This document shows positions 37,662 through 50,953 of a stretch of 64,000 bases of DNA, one piece after another. Numbering within the stretch: the first letter of the stretch is position 1; each line of letters starts with the position of its first letter. Made by a program: the position numbers and the translations under genes. The stretch comes from Heterostelium album PN500 (lineage: Eukaryota > Evosea > Eumycetozoa > Acytosteliales > Acytosteliaceae): assembly GCF_000004825.1 (NCBI RefSeq), contig NW_008805071.1, positions 1,054,001 through 1,118,000 of the forward strand, read 5' to 3'. The notes beneath the pieces were generated by a model. It was not told the DNA's origin. It searched no databases and worked only from the letters and a program-made list of their open reading frames with translations.

Positions 37662-38489
37662 ATGGAAAATAATGATAAAACTAGTAATATAGATTGCGAA
37701 CTTGCAAAAAAAGTTTTAAAGAACAAAGTACTTTTATATAACATAGTTGTTCGTTTACCTTTATTTGAATTGACAAAGAGAAACTGTGTTATCTATTCAA
37801 CACCTGTTGTTTATTCACAGAATATAGAGTGGACCAACAACAATAATAATAATGAGGAAGATAAACATGGGGATACAGAGTTAAGATTGATTAAAGATAT
37901 TTATTCTGGTGTTGTCAATTGTTTTTGTTGGAGTAAGAACAAGGTGCGTCATATCTCTGGTGGCTTCATTGTGCGATTCGATTTTAAGATGGGAAAGGAT
38001 TTCCAACAGCAAGAGACACCACCAGCCGACGGATTTGCTTTCGTGATACACAACGATCCGAGAGGAACATCAGTTCGAAGCAGTTTAACTCATGGAGGGA
38101 GTGGACTTGGCTACACTGGAATAGGATCATCGATTGCCGTGGAATTTGATGACTACCAGTTTAGTGACGATCCAAATGACAATCATATTGCAGTACATAC
38201 TAATGGTGTCGGAATTAACAGCTCAGCACACAAATATGCATTAAGCTTTGCCTCACCTTCATTCAAACTTTGTGATTTCAACTATCATCAAGTAGAGATT
38301 ATATATGAACCATTTGGAAAGCAATTGATAGTAAGAGCAGATCACAACGAAGTTGTTAAAGTTAACATCGATATCAACAATACTATTGGCATTGGTGAAG
38401 ATGATTCTGCATATGTTGGATTTACCGCTGCTTGTGGAGAATACACTCAAAATGTTTTCATTAAGAATTGTTCTATTTATAGATATTAA
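37662..38489 (+). CDS. L-type (legume-like) lectin domain protein without signal peptide (275 aa)
   Basis: Single exon. Residues about 95-275 form an L-type lectin/concanavalin A-like fold, with the signature ADGFAFVIHNDP, a Gly-rich GGSGLGYTGIGSSIAVEFDD strand and the metal-site region DPNDNHIAVHTNG. The Asp of VEFDD and DPNDNH are the residues that usually coordinate Mn/Ca. The last strand has AYVGFTAACGEY as in other family members. The first 90 residues are charged and polar with a short Asn run; no signal peptide or membrane span is seen, so a cytosolic location or unconventional secretion is inferred. ER cargo lectins (ERGIC-53) were considered but lack of signal and membrane anchor argues against them. 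Confidence 0.85.
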   Translation: MENNDKTSNIDCELAKKVLKNKVLLYNIVVRLPLFELTKRNCVIYSTPVVYSQNIEWTNNNNNNEEDKHGDTELRLIKDIYSGVVNCFCWSKNKVRHISGGFIVRFDFKMGKDFQQQETPPADGFAFVIHNDPRGTSVRSSLTHGGSGLGYTGIGSSIAVEFDDYQFSDDPNDNHIAVHTNGVGINSSAHKYALSFASPSFKLCDFNYHQVEIIYEPFGKQLIVRADHNEVVKVNIDINNTIGIGEDDSAYVGFTAACGEYTQNVFIKNCSIYRY

Positions 38490-38607
38490 AATTATGTTTA
38501 AAAATAAAATAAACAGAATATATAAAATAAAAGTTAATAAAATTTTTTTATTTATCCATATAATTTTTATTCAGATCTCAAGTAATTCAAATTTCCTCCG
38601 GAATTAT

Positions 38608-41600
38608 TTACAACTGATTTTTGAGGTGAGAGGACTGATTGGTTTGGTTTAGAGTGTCTGTTGAGTGGATGGATGGTAAAATGGGTGGTTTTGGGTTTAC
38701 TACATTCGTAGAGTTGGTCGGAGAGGATTTGACGACTTCAAAAACTCTATCCGATGGTTCAGCGTTTGATTTATGGTTTTGGGTGGAGTGTGTTGTGTTT
38801 GATGGTGGAACTGATGTTGTTGTGGTAGTGGTAGTGGCGGCGGCTGTTGTGCTTGTCGTAGATGAAGATGGCAAAGTTGTTCCTGAAGCGGATGGTGTTT
38901 GTTTGATGCTATCCAAATAGTCTTTGGCAACGGTATTGAAAAGAGCGACATTCTCCAGGTCACCCTTCTTGTTTGGTTTGCCAATGGTACTGTTTGTGTC
39001 TACATTGTAAATCTTCTTGATGAGTCCGAAATCACCAGAGCTCGCTTGTGAATATAGGATTTCGTTGTTGGAATCCTCTACCAAAGCCTTCAAATGCATT
39101 TGAAGACACTTTTGTAGTGAGTTTCCTTTCTCGATACCATATCCACCTTCGAGTACAGAGATGATTCTACCTCTGCTGTGCTTGGCAGCAACCGCCTTGA
39201 TCATCTTGGTCACTGTGTAGTAATCCTCTTCACTCAACTTCAAACCGTTGGTTGGATCGTCTTTGTGACCGTCGAATCCTGCACTGAGGAAAATCAATTG
39301 TGGTCGGTATGCCTCGAGACGTGGAATGATCTTCTTGGTCCACTGTTGGATGAATGTCGCAGAACCACTGTTTCTCTTGAGACCAATGTTGAGAACGTTA
39401 CCCTCGTAGGAGCCATCCTCGTGGATTTCACCGACATCTCTTCCGGTACCTGGATAAAAGTATCGCTTCTCATCGCAAACATGAATGGAGACAAACAAAA
39501 AGTTATCGTCGCCACTCAAGATCTCTTGAGTTCCGTTACCATGATGTACGTCAAAGTCAACTACAGCAATTCTGGTGTAACCAGCTGTCAATGACGCATA
39601 CTTGGCACCAATAGCAACATTGTTGATGAGACAATAACCTTGTGAAGGTGCGTCGCTGGTACGACCGAAACGACCGGCATGATGACCTGGCGGTCTGATG
39701 GCGCAGAACGTACGATGGTAACCGAGCTTTGTAACTGCATCGACAGCAGCACAAACAGAACCGGCGGCTCTCATGGCAGCCTTCATCGAACGATGACTGA
39801 TAAAAGTATCATAGATATCATCGTCTTCACCACCTTCCTTCTGGGTGACAGTGATCATAGCACCGGTGTTGTCGCTCTCCAAATGAGTCTCCAACTCACT
39901 GTTCTCAGGTGGCAACTGTGTCTCTAACTTACGAATGTAATGAGCGTCGTGAACAGCCATCACATATTTGAGTTCTACCTCGGGTGGAGTATTGTAGACT
40001 TCGACGATCGATGGATACTTGGCAACAAAGTCGTTGATTGTATTGATGGCAACACGTATACGGTCTGGCTTCTCCAAATGGAAATCCGGTACATTATGGT
40101 CCATACAGGCAGTGTGATAGATTGCAAGAGTCTTGAATGGATTCAAGAATGATACCAACTTTTCCTCTTGATTCTCAAGAGTGACCACCGAGCTTTGATC
40201 TTCTTGAGTACTCAACTCTCTTACCATTGCCGGCTTCAGTGAGATTGCAAGTGGAATATCATTACGTGACAAATCAATCTTTTTGTTGATATCAATTATC
40301 TTTTTACAGATAGCTTGTTCACATTTACCAATCTCGGTATTATAGAAGAATTCATGTCCCCAATATACTCCTTCCATCAAACTACATAGAAATGAAACAA
40401 GAAAAGAATAATTAATTAATAATCAACTATAGTTTGCTGCTTCTAATGTTTGTTTTTTATACATACGATAATAATGAATTAAGTGCATTAATTTCATTCT
40501 CAAGAGTTGCTTTTTTAGATCTACAATCCATTTCTCTCTCTGAGATATCATTGTTTGCGAGTAAACCTTCGATCTTGATATCAGAGACTCTCTTGTTAAA
40601 AGTATCTCTGAGACCTTCGAGTTGGGTGAGACCACCACGTACCTTGGCGAGTTGCTCTAGGAGTTCGGTCTCTTGTTGCTTGAGATTGCTAATCTCGCTA
40701 TTGACAGACTTGAGTTGCTCGTCGATGGTGATGAGCTCCTGGTCGAGTCGCTCCTCTTTGTGTTTGTCACGCAGGATGTCCAACTCAAAGTTCTGAGTGA
40801 CCTCTTCGATCGTACGATGTGCACCGTCGATCGCTATCAACAAAATGTTTCTAGTGGAGCTGCTCTCCTTCTCGATCTGATTCGACAGTTGGTGATGGTC
40901 AAACACCCGGGAGATGGCACGTTCCAACGGTTGATTTCTGGTGTTGTTATTCGATGACTTTATTATGGCGTCGTCCATCGATTTGATCTCTTCTTGCATG
41001 GCAATGATCGTCTGTGAACTATCGAGGTTACGCTTGAAGAGGATACCCAACTCTTCGATTGCTCGCCACACCATTTGATAGTCGTTCGACCAACGGATCG
41101 TTCTCAATCTACTGATGGTATTCACCATGTTATTGAACAGCTGGATTGCATCGGCAGGTGGATCTTGCAACAGCGAATTGAAATACTTTATCGAATTGAA
41201 CGATTGGTCAATGAAAAAGTCTACCGGACTGATTGGATCTCTTTCCGGTGCCATAATAGAGTGATATGTATATAAATCAGGTGATGTATCATCATTATTA
41301 TTATTATTATTATTATTACTATTGTTATTATTGTTATTATTATTATTGTTATTATTGTTGTTATTGGTTGGTGATGTAGGTGCAGATGTTTCATCGTCGT
41401 AACCACGTTTACGACCTTTTCTAAAATTGATTTCATAGTCGGGTGTGGAGATTAGCTTTTTCTTACGACGACCGGGACCGGCGAGTGAACCATCGTCGAG
41501 TGTCGGTGCTTGTGTGCCTTGCAGTTGCAGTTGTTGCTGTTGGATCAACTGCGACTGTGACATTGTCGGTGCCAAGTTTGAATGTTTCAATGATAGACGT

Positions 41601-43052
41601 GGCTTACGTGGTTGATTCTGATTGCTGGGTGTCACGATCTCACGAACCCATCTGGTACGCTCTCTCTCCTTGCCACGCAACTTGACGGAATTGCAAACCC
41701 AACATACCCACTTTGGACCGTTCGGTGCATTGCCGTGCTTACCGACAATGATATTGGTGCACGGTTCACAATAACCGAAAGCACAATCATCATTGGCACA
41801 ATGTGACAACGGTTTATAAGATTCACCACAAATACCGCAAACAGTATCTTTATTACCTTTTTCATCAATACAAAACTATAATTATAATAATAATAATGAT
41901 TAATAATAATGATGATTAATAACAATTAAATAATAACAGATCTACTTATAATAATAATGATACTTACACCTTTACCAAGTACTTCATATATTCTCGTTTC
42001 AGATTTAATTGCATGAGTTTTGCAAGTTGGAATTAAACAAGGTCTAAGAATCTTCAATGATCTATCGGCTTTTGAGCATGTTGAATACCAACATGGTCTT
42101 ATCTATATATATAATTTAAAATATTGTTAATATTTGTTTAAAATAGAATATAATAATCATAATAATAACATACATCTAAAGTATTTGGTAGTGATTTCTT
42201 TGATTTTTTACTTTTCTTTTCTGAAATTGGTTCTAATTCAGCTTCGAATGCATCTTCCATGATGTCGTCTTGTACAACTCTTTTTGGTCTACCAACCTTG
42301 TTCTTTGGATTCTCTATTTTCTCTGGTGATTCTTCTTCTTCGTCTCCATATTTTCTTGGTTTCTTGGCGTGTCTCTTGTTTTGTGGTGATTCGATATCTG
42401 TCTTGTTTGGTGTGTTGTTGTTGTTATTGTTATTATTTGAAGACGATGATGAAGTTGTTGTTGTTGTAGTTGTTGTGGCAGTTGGTGTTGTTGTTGTTAA
42501 TGATGGAGAAGGAATTGATTGTTGTGACTGTGATGATGATGATTGTTGTGTTGGTTGTTGTGATTGTTGTTGCTGTTGTAATTCAGCAGCTTTCTGCGCT
42601 TCCAACAACATTCTCTTTTTGATATTCTTTAATTTTGGTTTTCTTCCACGTTTCTTTGGTTCTGGATTTACTGGAGTCTGTGCGTTGGCGTCGGTCATAA
42701 GATCGTCGTCTTCGTCATTCTGTTTGTCAGCCTTGTTGCCAGTGGCATTGGATTCGTCATAGTCTGACAACTCCTCCTCAGACTCTGGCTCGTCGTCTGA
42801 CCAATTCTCCAGTTCGCCAAACTCCTCGTCGGCATCGCCACGAATCTTGGCGGTCTTTCGCGATCTCTTGAGCGAACCCGGTGTATTGTCAACAGAGAGC
42901 GGTTCCTCTACTATCGATTTGTCTTCCATTTGATTGGTGGACATATTATTGGTTGATGATACAGGTTGTACCGTTGCTGTATTACTATTGTTTGTTGTCG
43001 TTGTTGTTGTATTATTATTTGGATTGGAATGATTATTAACTAAATCATCCAT
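38608..43052 (-). CDS. Class II-type histone deacetylase fused to AT-hooks and an ADD-like zinc finger (1398 aa)
   Basis: Exons 43052-42174, 42102-41968, 41875-40467 and 40381-38608 join in frame. Exon 1 is Asn/Thr/Gln-rich and acidic with two AT-hook-like motifs (KKRGRKPKLK, KVGRPKR). Exons 2-3 encode a Cys-rich module: CWYSTC and CLIPTC pairs, then CGIC-x9-C-x4-C-x4-C-x2-C-x18-CWVC, the spacing of the ADD PHD finger of DNMT3/ATRX. An Asn run and a coiled coil (about residues 700-800) follow. The deacetylase domain in exon 4 has RPPGHHA, DFDVHHGNGTQ, SAGFDGHKDDP and LEGGYG, so zinc ligands and catalytic Tyr are present. The C-terminal tail is Ser/Thr-rich. Inferred role: DNA- or histone-tail-targeted deacetylation. 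Confidence 0.88.
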
Positions 43053-45162
43053 GCTACTCTATCTTTACTCTTTTTTTTTTTAATTTAAATTTGAATAATC
43101 CAATCTATCTATTACTTTTTTTTGTTTGTTAGTTAACTGATAATTTTGAGTATTTGGTATAAATAATTGATATGGCTGGAAATAAATAAATAAATATGTA
43201 TGATAATTCCAGCAAAACTGGATAATAAAAAAATTTGGTTTTATCGATTTTTATCTATTTTTTTTTATATTTAGTTTTTTTATTATGGCTAATAATAAAT
43301 TTGGTAGATATTATATTATAATTATTATTTCTATAACTATATAGTAATATGGAAACAATAATAATTAAATATTTAGGTTTTGGTACTGAACTGAGTTGTA
43401 TATAAAAAAAAAAAAAAACCTGGACGATTTTTGAAAAGACTGGAATGACATGGAAGAAATTGGTGTGTGAGAATCCAAAAAAAAATTAAAAAAAAATTTT
43501 GGAAAAACAAAAAAAAAAAATTAAATAAAATAAAAAATAAAATAAAATAAAAAAATTTCAAATTTTTAAATTGTGACCAAAACTGTATAAAATTACGAAC
43601 CTCATTTGCTGGGTGTTCAAAAAAATCAAACACATTAATAATTATTGGGTGGTGCAATATTGGGGAGATGCTACATATAGCAGCCTCTTCAAAAGTAGCA
43701 CACACAAACAAACAGCCATCAAAAAAATAGTTTTAAAACCAATTTTTTTAATGGAATGGAGTTTTAATGCTGTTCTGTTAAACAAAGCAAATGCTGAGCA
43801 AGTTTATAAAAATAAAACTAGATGTTTTGACCAAATGTTTTAAAAATGATTTACAACAATAAATTTATATTTAATCGTTTCGTTTGGCAAATATCAATAC
43901 CAAATCAATGATTCCAAGATCTTTGAATGATAATATAATGATATTGGTTTGTTTGCCAGTTGATGGCTTTATATAAACAAAAGATTTATACCTTTATTAG
44001 TATATGATGATATGGCAATGAAATGTATTTTTATTTTCCTTTTTGAACAAATAATTTTTTATAAACAGATAGTATATGTATAAATATATATATGATTGAA
44101 CATGTGGTGCTAAAAAAGATATAAAATTTTAGTTTTTTTGATAACAGAATGTTCACTTGTCTATTCCCCTTGGAACCATATCGAAAAAAACAAAAAAAAA
44201 AAAAAAAAACTAGAAAAAAAAAATCGATGCTACACTTTTCTCTAATCAAATAAAATAATCGACTGGATTACAATTTGTCGATCTGTTATATGGCACATAC
44301 CAAAACTTGAACACATCAACACCATCATGGTGGCAAATGGTATTGTTTGGTAATATGTATTTGATTGTTGTTGCCAACCATTTCAGTTGGCGATGATCAA
44401 TGTTATTTGTTGGTTATTCCAGTTGTCATATAATAACATATGAATGATGTTTAGAAGTTTTGATTATCAAACTTGATATTTTGTTAATGATAGATATGAT
44501 TGTTGGATGAATGATTGATGGTCGTTTTACACGTATCAATAATGATCCATATGATGTATGTATGTGTCATATCATATCATATCATATCATTTTATGGTAA
44601 GTAAGGAAAGTTCAATGATAATAAAAAGTTATGGCAATAAAGTCAAAGAGATGATATCACGCTCCATTTGATGTAATGGTATGATATGATATGGAATGGT
44701 ATGGTATCGAACCAATTACCAAGACAATAGCAATTTGTACACCTTACCTACCGAGAGCATTAAGATCATATATGGAAATAGGTGACAAACACATTTAATG
44801 GAAACAATGTTATACAAACAGTGAATACCAGTCGTTATTCGATTGAACCGGTTAGTAAATAACAAACAAATATTAATATTACTTACTTGTTTGATTAGTA
44901 ATCCTGGAAAATAATGGAATTTATAAAAAAAGAAGTGTGTTTATATAATTTTTTTTTTTTTTTATGAATTTTTTTTTTTTAAAATTATATATTTTTATTT
45001 TTTTTCAAATTAAATATCAATCCATATTTGGATATCTAAAATGGAATTATATTAATTGTTTAATTACAAAATTCTTTTGATTTAATTTGATTTGATTTTG
45101 ATTCAATTTTTTATTTGATAATGTTATAAATACCAATTGGATTCGATTCGATTCATTGCTAA
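43053..45162. other. Long intergenic region with short satellites
   Basis: About 2.1 kb between the HDAC start and the transporter stop. It has poly(A) tracts (43404-43419, 44187-44206), a (TCATA)n-like microsatellite at about 44569-44591, and a second TGATATGATATGG cluster at about 44683-44706 that is its partial inverse. ORFs here (for example 43613-43843) lack coding character. No RNA gene recognised. Confidence 0.45.
44569..44591. repeat. (TCATA)n microsatellite
   Basis: Four to five consecutive copies of TCATA. An imperfect reverse-complement array (ATGATATGATATGG, about 44683-44697) lies 100 bp downstream, so the pair could base-pair. Confidence 0.75.
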
Positions 45163-47104
45163 CTAATGATTAGCTTTTATTGTATCCATTGGAATTAGAT
45201 CCAATTCTTGATTATCATCATTACTATGACCATATTCATCATTGATTTCGTTATCGTCGTCGTTGTCATCGTTGAGTGGAATATCATTGATATCAATGGA
45301 ATTTGACATTGGTTGTTGTAGTTGTTGTTCTTCGGCTTGTTGTTGCTGCAGTAGCTGTTGCTTAGTTCGTCTGTACGAAGATATAGTTACCAAACCGCAT
45401 CCGGCAACCACAATTGGACCACCAATATATGTAAATACACCGGGAACATCACCAACTCCAAGTACATATCCCATCAAAGTACCGATTGGCGGTTCAAGTA
45501 ATAATGTTACTGAAATCTATATATAGTAGATGAATGAATGAATATTGTTAGATAGATATTTTCATAAATATATTTTTTCGTATTCTTTTTTTTTTTTTTT
45601 TTTTAAAAAAATAAAATAAAATAAAATAAAATTGAGCAAACAACATACAACTACAGGTTCTATATATTTTATAATTGCATTCATACCGGTATGACCAACA
45701 AATCCAGGTGCTAAACATTTATAAATATTAAATATTAATAACTATTATAACTTATTAAAAAACTAATACTTTACATAATGCAACATATAAAGTTGGTAAT
45801 ATAAAGGCAGGTGACATCCAACCCCATATTCCATATGATTGTTGTTCCTTTTTTTTTTTTTTTTGAATTAATATAATTTGAAATATTAGAAATACATATA
45901 TATTATCTACTTACTGTTGGAGGTGGCATTGTTTCCAATATAAACGATCCGATTGTTAAGAATATCGATGCAACAGCAGTAACTGGAAACGCATAGAGAT
46001 AAAGGGATAGCCAAGATCTAAGATTAGATCCTGCAAAAAGATAGAATGTAACTGTTACTGCTCCAAGCAATGCTAATACATCTCCATATACCGTTGGCTA
46101 TAAGTGTATATATTATTAAAATAATGGAAATTAATTAAATTAAAGTATATTATGTTTATATATATTTTCTATAAACTTACAGATTGTCCATTATCTTCTC
46201 CAGATGAAAGAAAAAGTGAATCAAACATTGTCAATACCAATCCAAGGAAACCAATGATACAACCAATGATTTCACCTTTGGAGATTGGTTTACGCATCAC
46301 CAACATCGTGATGACAATGAGGATGGGGTTCGATGTTACAAAGAGCAGTGAGTGAGAAAGACTGGTTTCGTTGAGACTGGTAATCCAGAATCCAAAGTGT
46401 AGACCCAGTGCAATGCCTGTGCCAACCAGAATGAGCCAGGTTCGCCAAGAGAGGAACTTTGCGCGTATCTCTGATTGGAGAGAACGTCGCTCGTCGATAC
46501 TCGGCAGTTTCGAAGCGATGAGATCGTTGATTACCATTTGCCAGGCCAGTGGGAGCAGTCGGATAACCACACCCGGAACGGCACTGGCAAATGCCCGAGT
46601 GAGATGAAAGTTCAGCAGTGGATAGAGTGTATGAAGATCCGAGAGAAATCCAATCAACAAAATATAAGAGGTCGTTTGTAAACGCCAGCTTGCTTTACGG
46701 AGTGGTGGCGCATCTATCAATTTTAGAGCTGGTCCACTCGATGACATGGCAAGCAGTGCCGACACCAACAAAATCCAACACCAAAACGGTGTCTTTTTCT
46801 TTTTTCCACTGTCTCCATTATTACCACCATTACTCTTTAATTGTTGTTTCTCTATTTCCTTTTCGTCATAAGCATCAACACCACCTGTCTCATTATCATT
46901 CAAAGCCACAATAGCTCCACCACCACCACGATCATCTGCACCATTTTCACTATCTATAATAATATCATCTGATTTTTCATAGTCTACTCTATTGTTGATA
47001 TCGTCAGATTCATCATAAGGATGGCCACCACCTGACTTTAATGATTGATCTGACAAAACAGCTGTGGTTGGTAACTGATGATAATTTTTATCACTATATT
47101 CCAT
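45163..47104 (-). CDS. DMT/EamA-family membrane transporter (531 aa)
   Basis: Exons 47104-46181, 46097-45915, 45847-45775, 45710-45649 and 45516-45163 join in frame. About 110 polar acidic residues precede a run of hydrophobic segments: ILLVSALLAMSSSGPALKLI, the conserved WxLxGTG-like WLILVGTGIALGLHFGFWI, SLLFVTSNPILIVITMLVM followed by GEIIGCIIGFLGLVLTM. The second half repeats the pattern (GDVLALLGAVTVTFYLFAGS; YIEPVVISVTLLLEPPIGTL). This two-fold EamA arrangement with about ten spans marks the drug/metabolite transporter superfamily. The substrate is unknown. The cytosolic tail is Gln-rich and Asp/Asn-rich. Confidence 0.85.
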
Positions 47105-47394
47105 TCATTGAGGTTAGATCGATCTAATCTTTTTGGTTTGCAAAAAATAAATAATAATACAACAAAATAAATAAATAATAAAATGATATGATTTCACAGT
47201 GAGTGCAAATAAATCAAATATATTAAATCTATAAAAAAAAAAAAAACCAAATTTTCCGAAACGTTGGTGGGTGTTTTTAACTAAAACAGCAGTAATCAAA
47301 AACGAAATCACATGATAATTTTTCGCATTTTTAATGAACCCAGACCAGAGTTCCAACACCATTTTGATTTATTTTTTTTTTATTTTTTTGCAGT

Positions 47395-50300
47395 TTAGCA
47401 ATGTGAAACGACATCATCAATGTTGATATTTTGAATTCCAGGATTGCAACAAACTCCGAGATTTTCACATAGAAATCGACCCGGAAACAAAATTCTTTCG
47501 AAATGAATCTGAATATTTAAATAGTTTATATTAGTATTTAAAAAATATCTTTTTTGACTTATATAACTTACATAATCATTATTTTCGTCTAATATATCCA
47601 ATAGAGTTATGAAATTCATCATATTAGGTATACATTCTGATTGTTCGATAATTCTTGATTTCCATTCTGAGGTTGAAATCATTTCTAAAGGTAATTGTAA
47701 TTCATTATTATTATTATTATTATTATTTGTAGTTATATTATTATTATTATTTTTAGTTGTTTTAAGTTCTTTAAAAAGGTTCAAAAGTGAAATTGATTGA
47801 TTATGATACAGGTAGTATTGAATATTGTTTGTTGTTTGTTGTTGTAGTTGTGATTTCATTAGATTGTTGGTGAAAGACTGTATAAAACTATCTATTGGTG
47901 TAATATCAGTGTGGATTCGTTGAGGTAGACTTGGATAACATTTGATTGCTATCGAAGAGTGTAAGAGTCTACTAAGGTAGTTGGTTGAACTTGGTGATTT
48001 CGAACATATCATAGCTGGTCTATGTATATGAGTATTGAAGTTGTTACTTCGACACTCTGATATCGAAAGCGTTGTCTCTAGAATATATTCGTTGATCCAC
48101 TTTGTCTGTGCATATGCACCATAGATTATATTACTATCATGATGCTGAAAGACACTCTCATTGTTGTAAATAGTGACAAAGGTGTTGTTATTGTTGTTGT
48201 TACTGTTATCACACCACTTATCACTGTTGGAAAGTAATACAGATAGAGTAGATAAATAGTGGAATTGCTTAAGTTGACTACATTGCTGTAATAACTTTAG
48301 TAGATTTAGCAAACCTACTACGTTTTCGTTCACCATTTGTTGGAATGAATAGTTCATATGCACAGTGGCAGCACTGTGAATAACAATGGTAACAGATTTG
48401 ACAATGTCATTTAAAATGGATGGATCTATTCCTATATAACTATTACTATTACTATTTTCACTGGCTAAGAGATCACCAGTAACTAGTATGACTCTCGACT
48501 TTAACTGATTGGCAATTGGATCGTTAAGATAATCAATTTGATTGTATATAGTAGAGATTGCAGATTCTCTATTCCTAACCAATAAATAAATATCATAATC
48601 TTTATATTCTTCACTCTTTAGGATATCTAATAATATATGTGATCCTATTTGTTATTTTTAAACTATTAGTAAATAATGTTATTATTAAAATTAAATATAT
48701 TATAAGCAGCATACCTAGATTGCCAGTTGATCCAGTAAGTAGTATACTATTCTTATTATTACTACTACTATTGCTATTATTACTGTTTGCTTTAAGTGTT
48801 GTTGTTGTTTCTGTTGTTAGATAATTGTTTATCAATTGGTCTGCAATCTTTTTAAGATTTAAAACAGATTGCTCTACTTCACTATTATTGTTTGTGTTTG
48901 TACTTTTGTTGTCATTTTGATGATGATGTTGTAATGATTTAGCTATTCTCTGAATTGTTCTTTCTCTATATATTACTATTGGTGTTATATGTATTCCATG
49001 TGATCTTGCCAATTGAATAAACCTAATGGAACCAATTGAATTCAATCCATAATCCGATATAAGATCTGCATTTACATCGATACTATTTGTTGTAAGAACA
49101 GCTGACAACATAATCTGTAACAATGATTCAATAGTTTCGCTATTATTATTTGTTGATGTTGTTGATGATATATCCTCTGGTAGAGGCAATTTTGATCTAT
49201 CTATCTTCTCGTTTGAATTGATAGGAAAACCCTGCTTCATTATAACATAATGTGATGGAATCATATACTTTGGTAATCGGACTGCCAGGAACTTGTTAAC
49301 TATCGATTTAATATCATTGTTATTATACTCTTGATTGTGAATATTGGCTTGACATATTGGTATATCTTTCATTGTGATGTAGGCAACCATTATCTTATCA
49401 CCACTGTTCGGTAGTTGTTTAATATCAACGATAGCTTGTTGTACCAATGGATAGAGTTCAATCGATCGAGATATCTCATCCAATTCTATCCTCTGACCGT
49501 TGAACTTTACTTGATTATCTATTCTACCTCTAAACTCTATGGTTCCATCACTGAGCATTCTTCCCCAATCGCCTGTTCTGAACGTCTTTACACCGGTGAC
49601 GCTATCCACTGTGAATCTCTCAGCAGTCAATTCGTCAAGTCCACGATAAGCACGTGCAACACCTATTCCTGAGATATAAATCTCACCTTCCTCACCGACT
49701 TGACCAACTGAAACACGTGATTGTTGTGAAGTCACCAAATAGATATCGGTATTTGCAATCGGATTGCCAATACTATTGGTATTTGGTAGTTGTTGATTAA
49801 CTGCGTGTGACTTTGGGAAGATTAAGAGTGAACTGCAAACAGTTGCTTCTGTAGGACCGTATACACTGACCAATCTTACAAACTTGATCCAATCGCTTAT
49901 CACACTGGTTGGACATACTTCCCCTCCCACTACAATGGTTTCCAGTGACTGTGGAACAATCGAATCGATTTCACTTAGTTGAATTTGCGATATGAATGAA
50001 GGTGCCAACATAACGGTGGTGACTCGATTGCATCCGAGATAGTCAAAGAAATACTTTGGCGATGCTCTTACAATGGCGGATTGCTCGACAGACTCTGCAA
50101 TTACCAGAGTACTACCGGAGAGAAGTGAACATCCAATCTCTGACAGACTGGCATCGAAACAAACAGGCAGTGATTGAAGTATTCTCGTATGATTGCCTCT
50201 CATTTGAAATGCATCTATTTGACACTCCAGAAAATTAACAATTCCAGCATGATTGACTTCCACTCCTTTTGGTTTTCCAGTTGATCCAGAAGTATAAATT

Positions 50301-50953
50301 AAATATCTAGATCGTTAATAAGTTAGTTAATTTAAAATTAGACAAATAATAATAATAATTAATACATACGCAAGATCATCTGAATTATTATTTAATGGTT
50401 GGAAACAAATATTATTATCATTATTATAACTTAAACTACTATCCAAATGATTATCTATTAAACAATCTATACAATGATGATGTGAATCTGAAACACTACT
50501 ATTACAATCGTTGAAATAATTATGTTGTTGATGTTGTGTTATTATTAGTGAACAATCTGAATTCTCTATCATGTATAATAATCTTTCTTTTGGGAATGAT
50601 AGATCCAAAGGTAGATAAACATAACCAGCCTTGAAAATAGCAAGTATAGAAATGATTAATTGATAAGAATGTTGTGCTAATACACCTATTACTATAACTT
50701 TTTTACTCTTTATATTATTATTGCCATTGCTATTGTTAACAATATTAATCAGAGATTGTGCAACTAAATCAGATAGCCTATCAAGTTGATCAAATGTTAA
50801 ATGACTAACCAATAAACTACTACTCTGTGAATTCGATTTACTACAACTGTTTTCATCTACATATTCTTTATTAAACTTTGCAATCTCTATTGCATTAATA
50901 TTTGAATATAATCTAACAACTTCTTTAAACACACTTATAAATGATTTATACAT
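47395..50953 (-). CDS. NRPS-like adenylation-PCP-thioester reductase (1120 aa)
   Basis: Exons 50953-50370, 50306-48715, 48644-47572 and 47508-47395 join in frame. Exon 1 starts an adenylation domain; the A3 core YTSGSTGKPKG falls across the exon 1/2 junction region. A5 (VYGPTEATV), A7/A8 (RTGDWGR; GRIDNQVKFNGQRIELDEI) and A10-like NEKIDRSKLPLP follow. A carrier domain has DYGLNSIGS, the Ser (about 617) being the phosphopantetheine site. An NAD(P)-binding reductase starts ILLTGSTGNLGSHILLDIL and continues with VIHSAATVHMNYSF and YAQTKWINEYIL (Tyr-x3-Lys type active site). No condensation domain. The order equals Lys2 and fungal/bacterial carboxylic-acid reductases: activate an acid, tether it, release it as aldehyde. 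The substrate is unknown. Confidence 0.88.

Noticed and set aside
43613-43843. 76-codon plus-strand ORF in the 43-45 kb spacer
   Set aside because: Composition is like the surrounding A/T DNA, with no promoter-to-ORF contrast and no recognisable motif.
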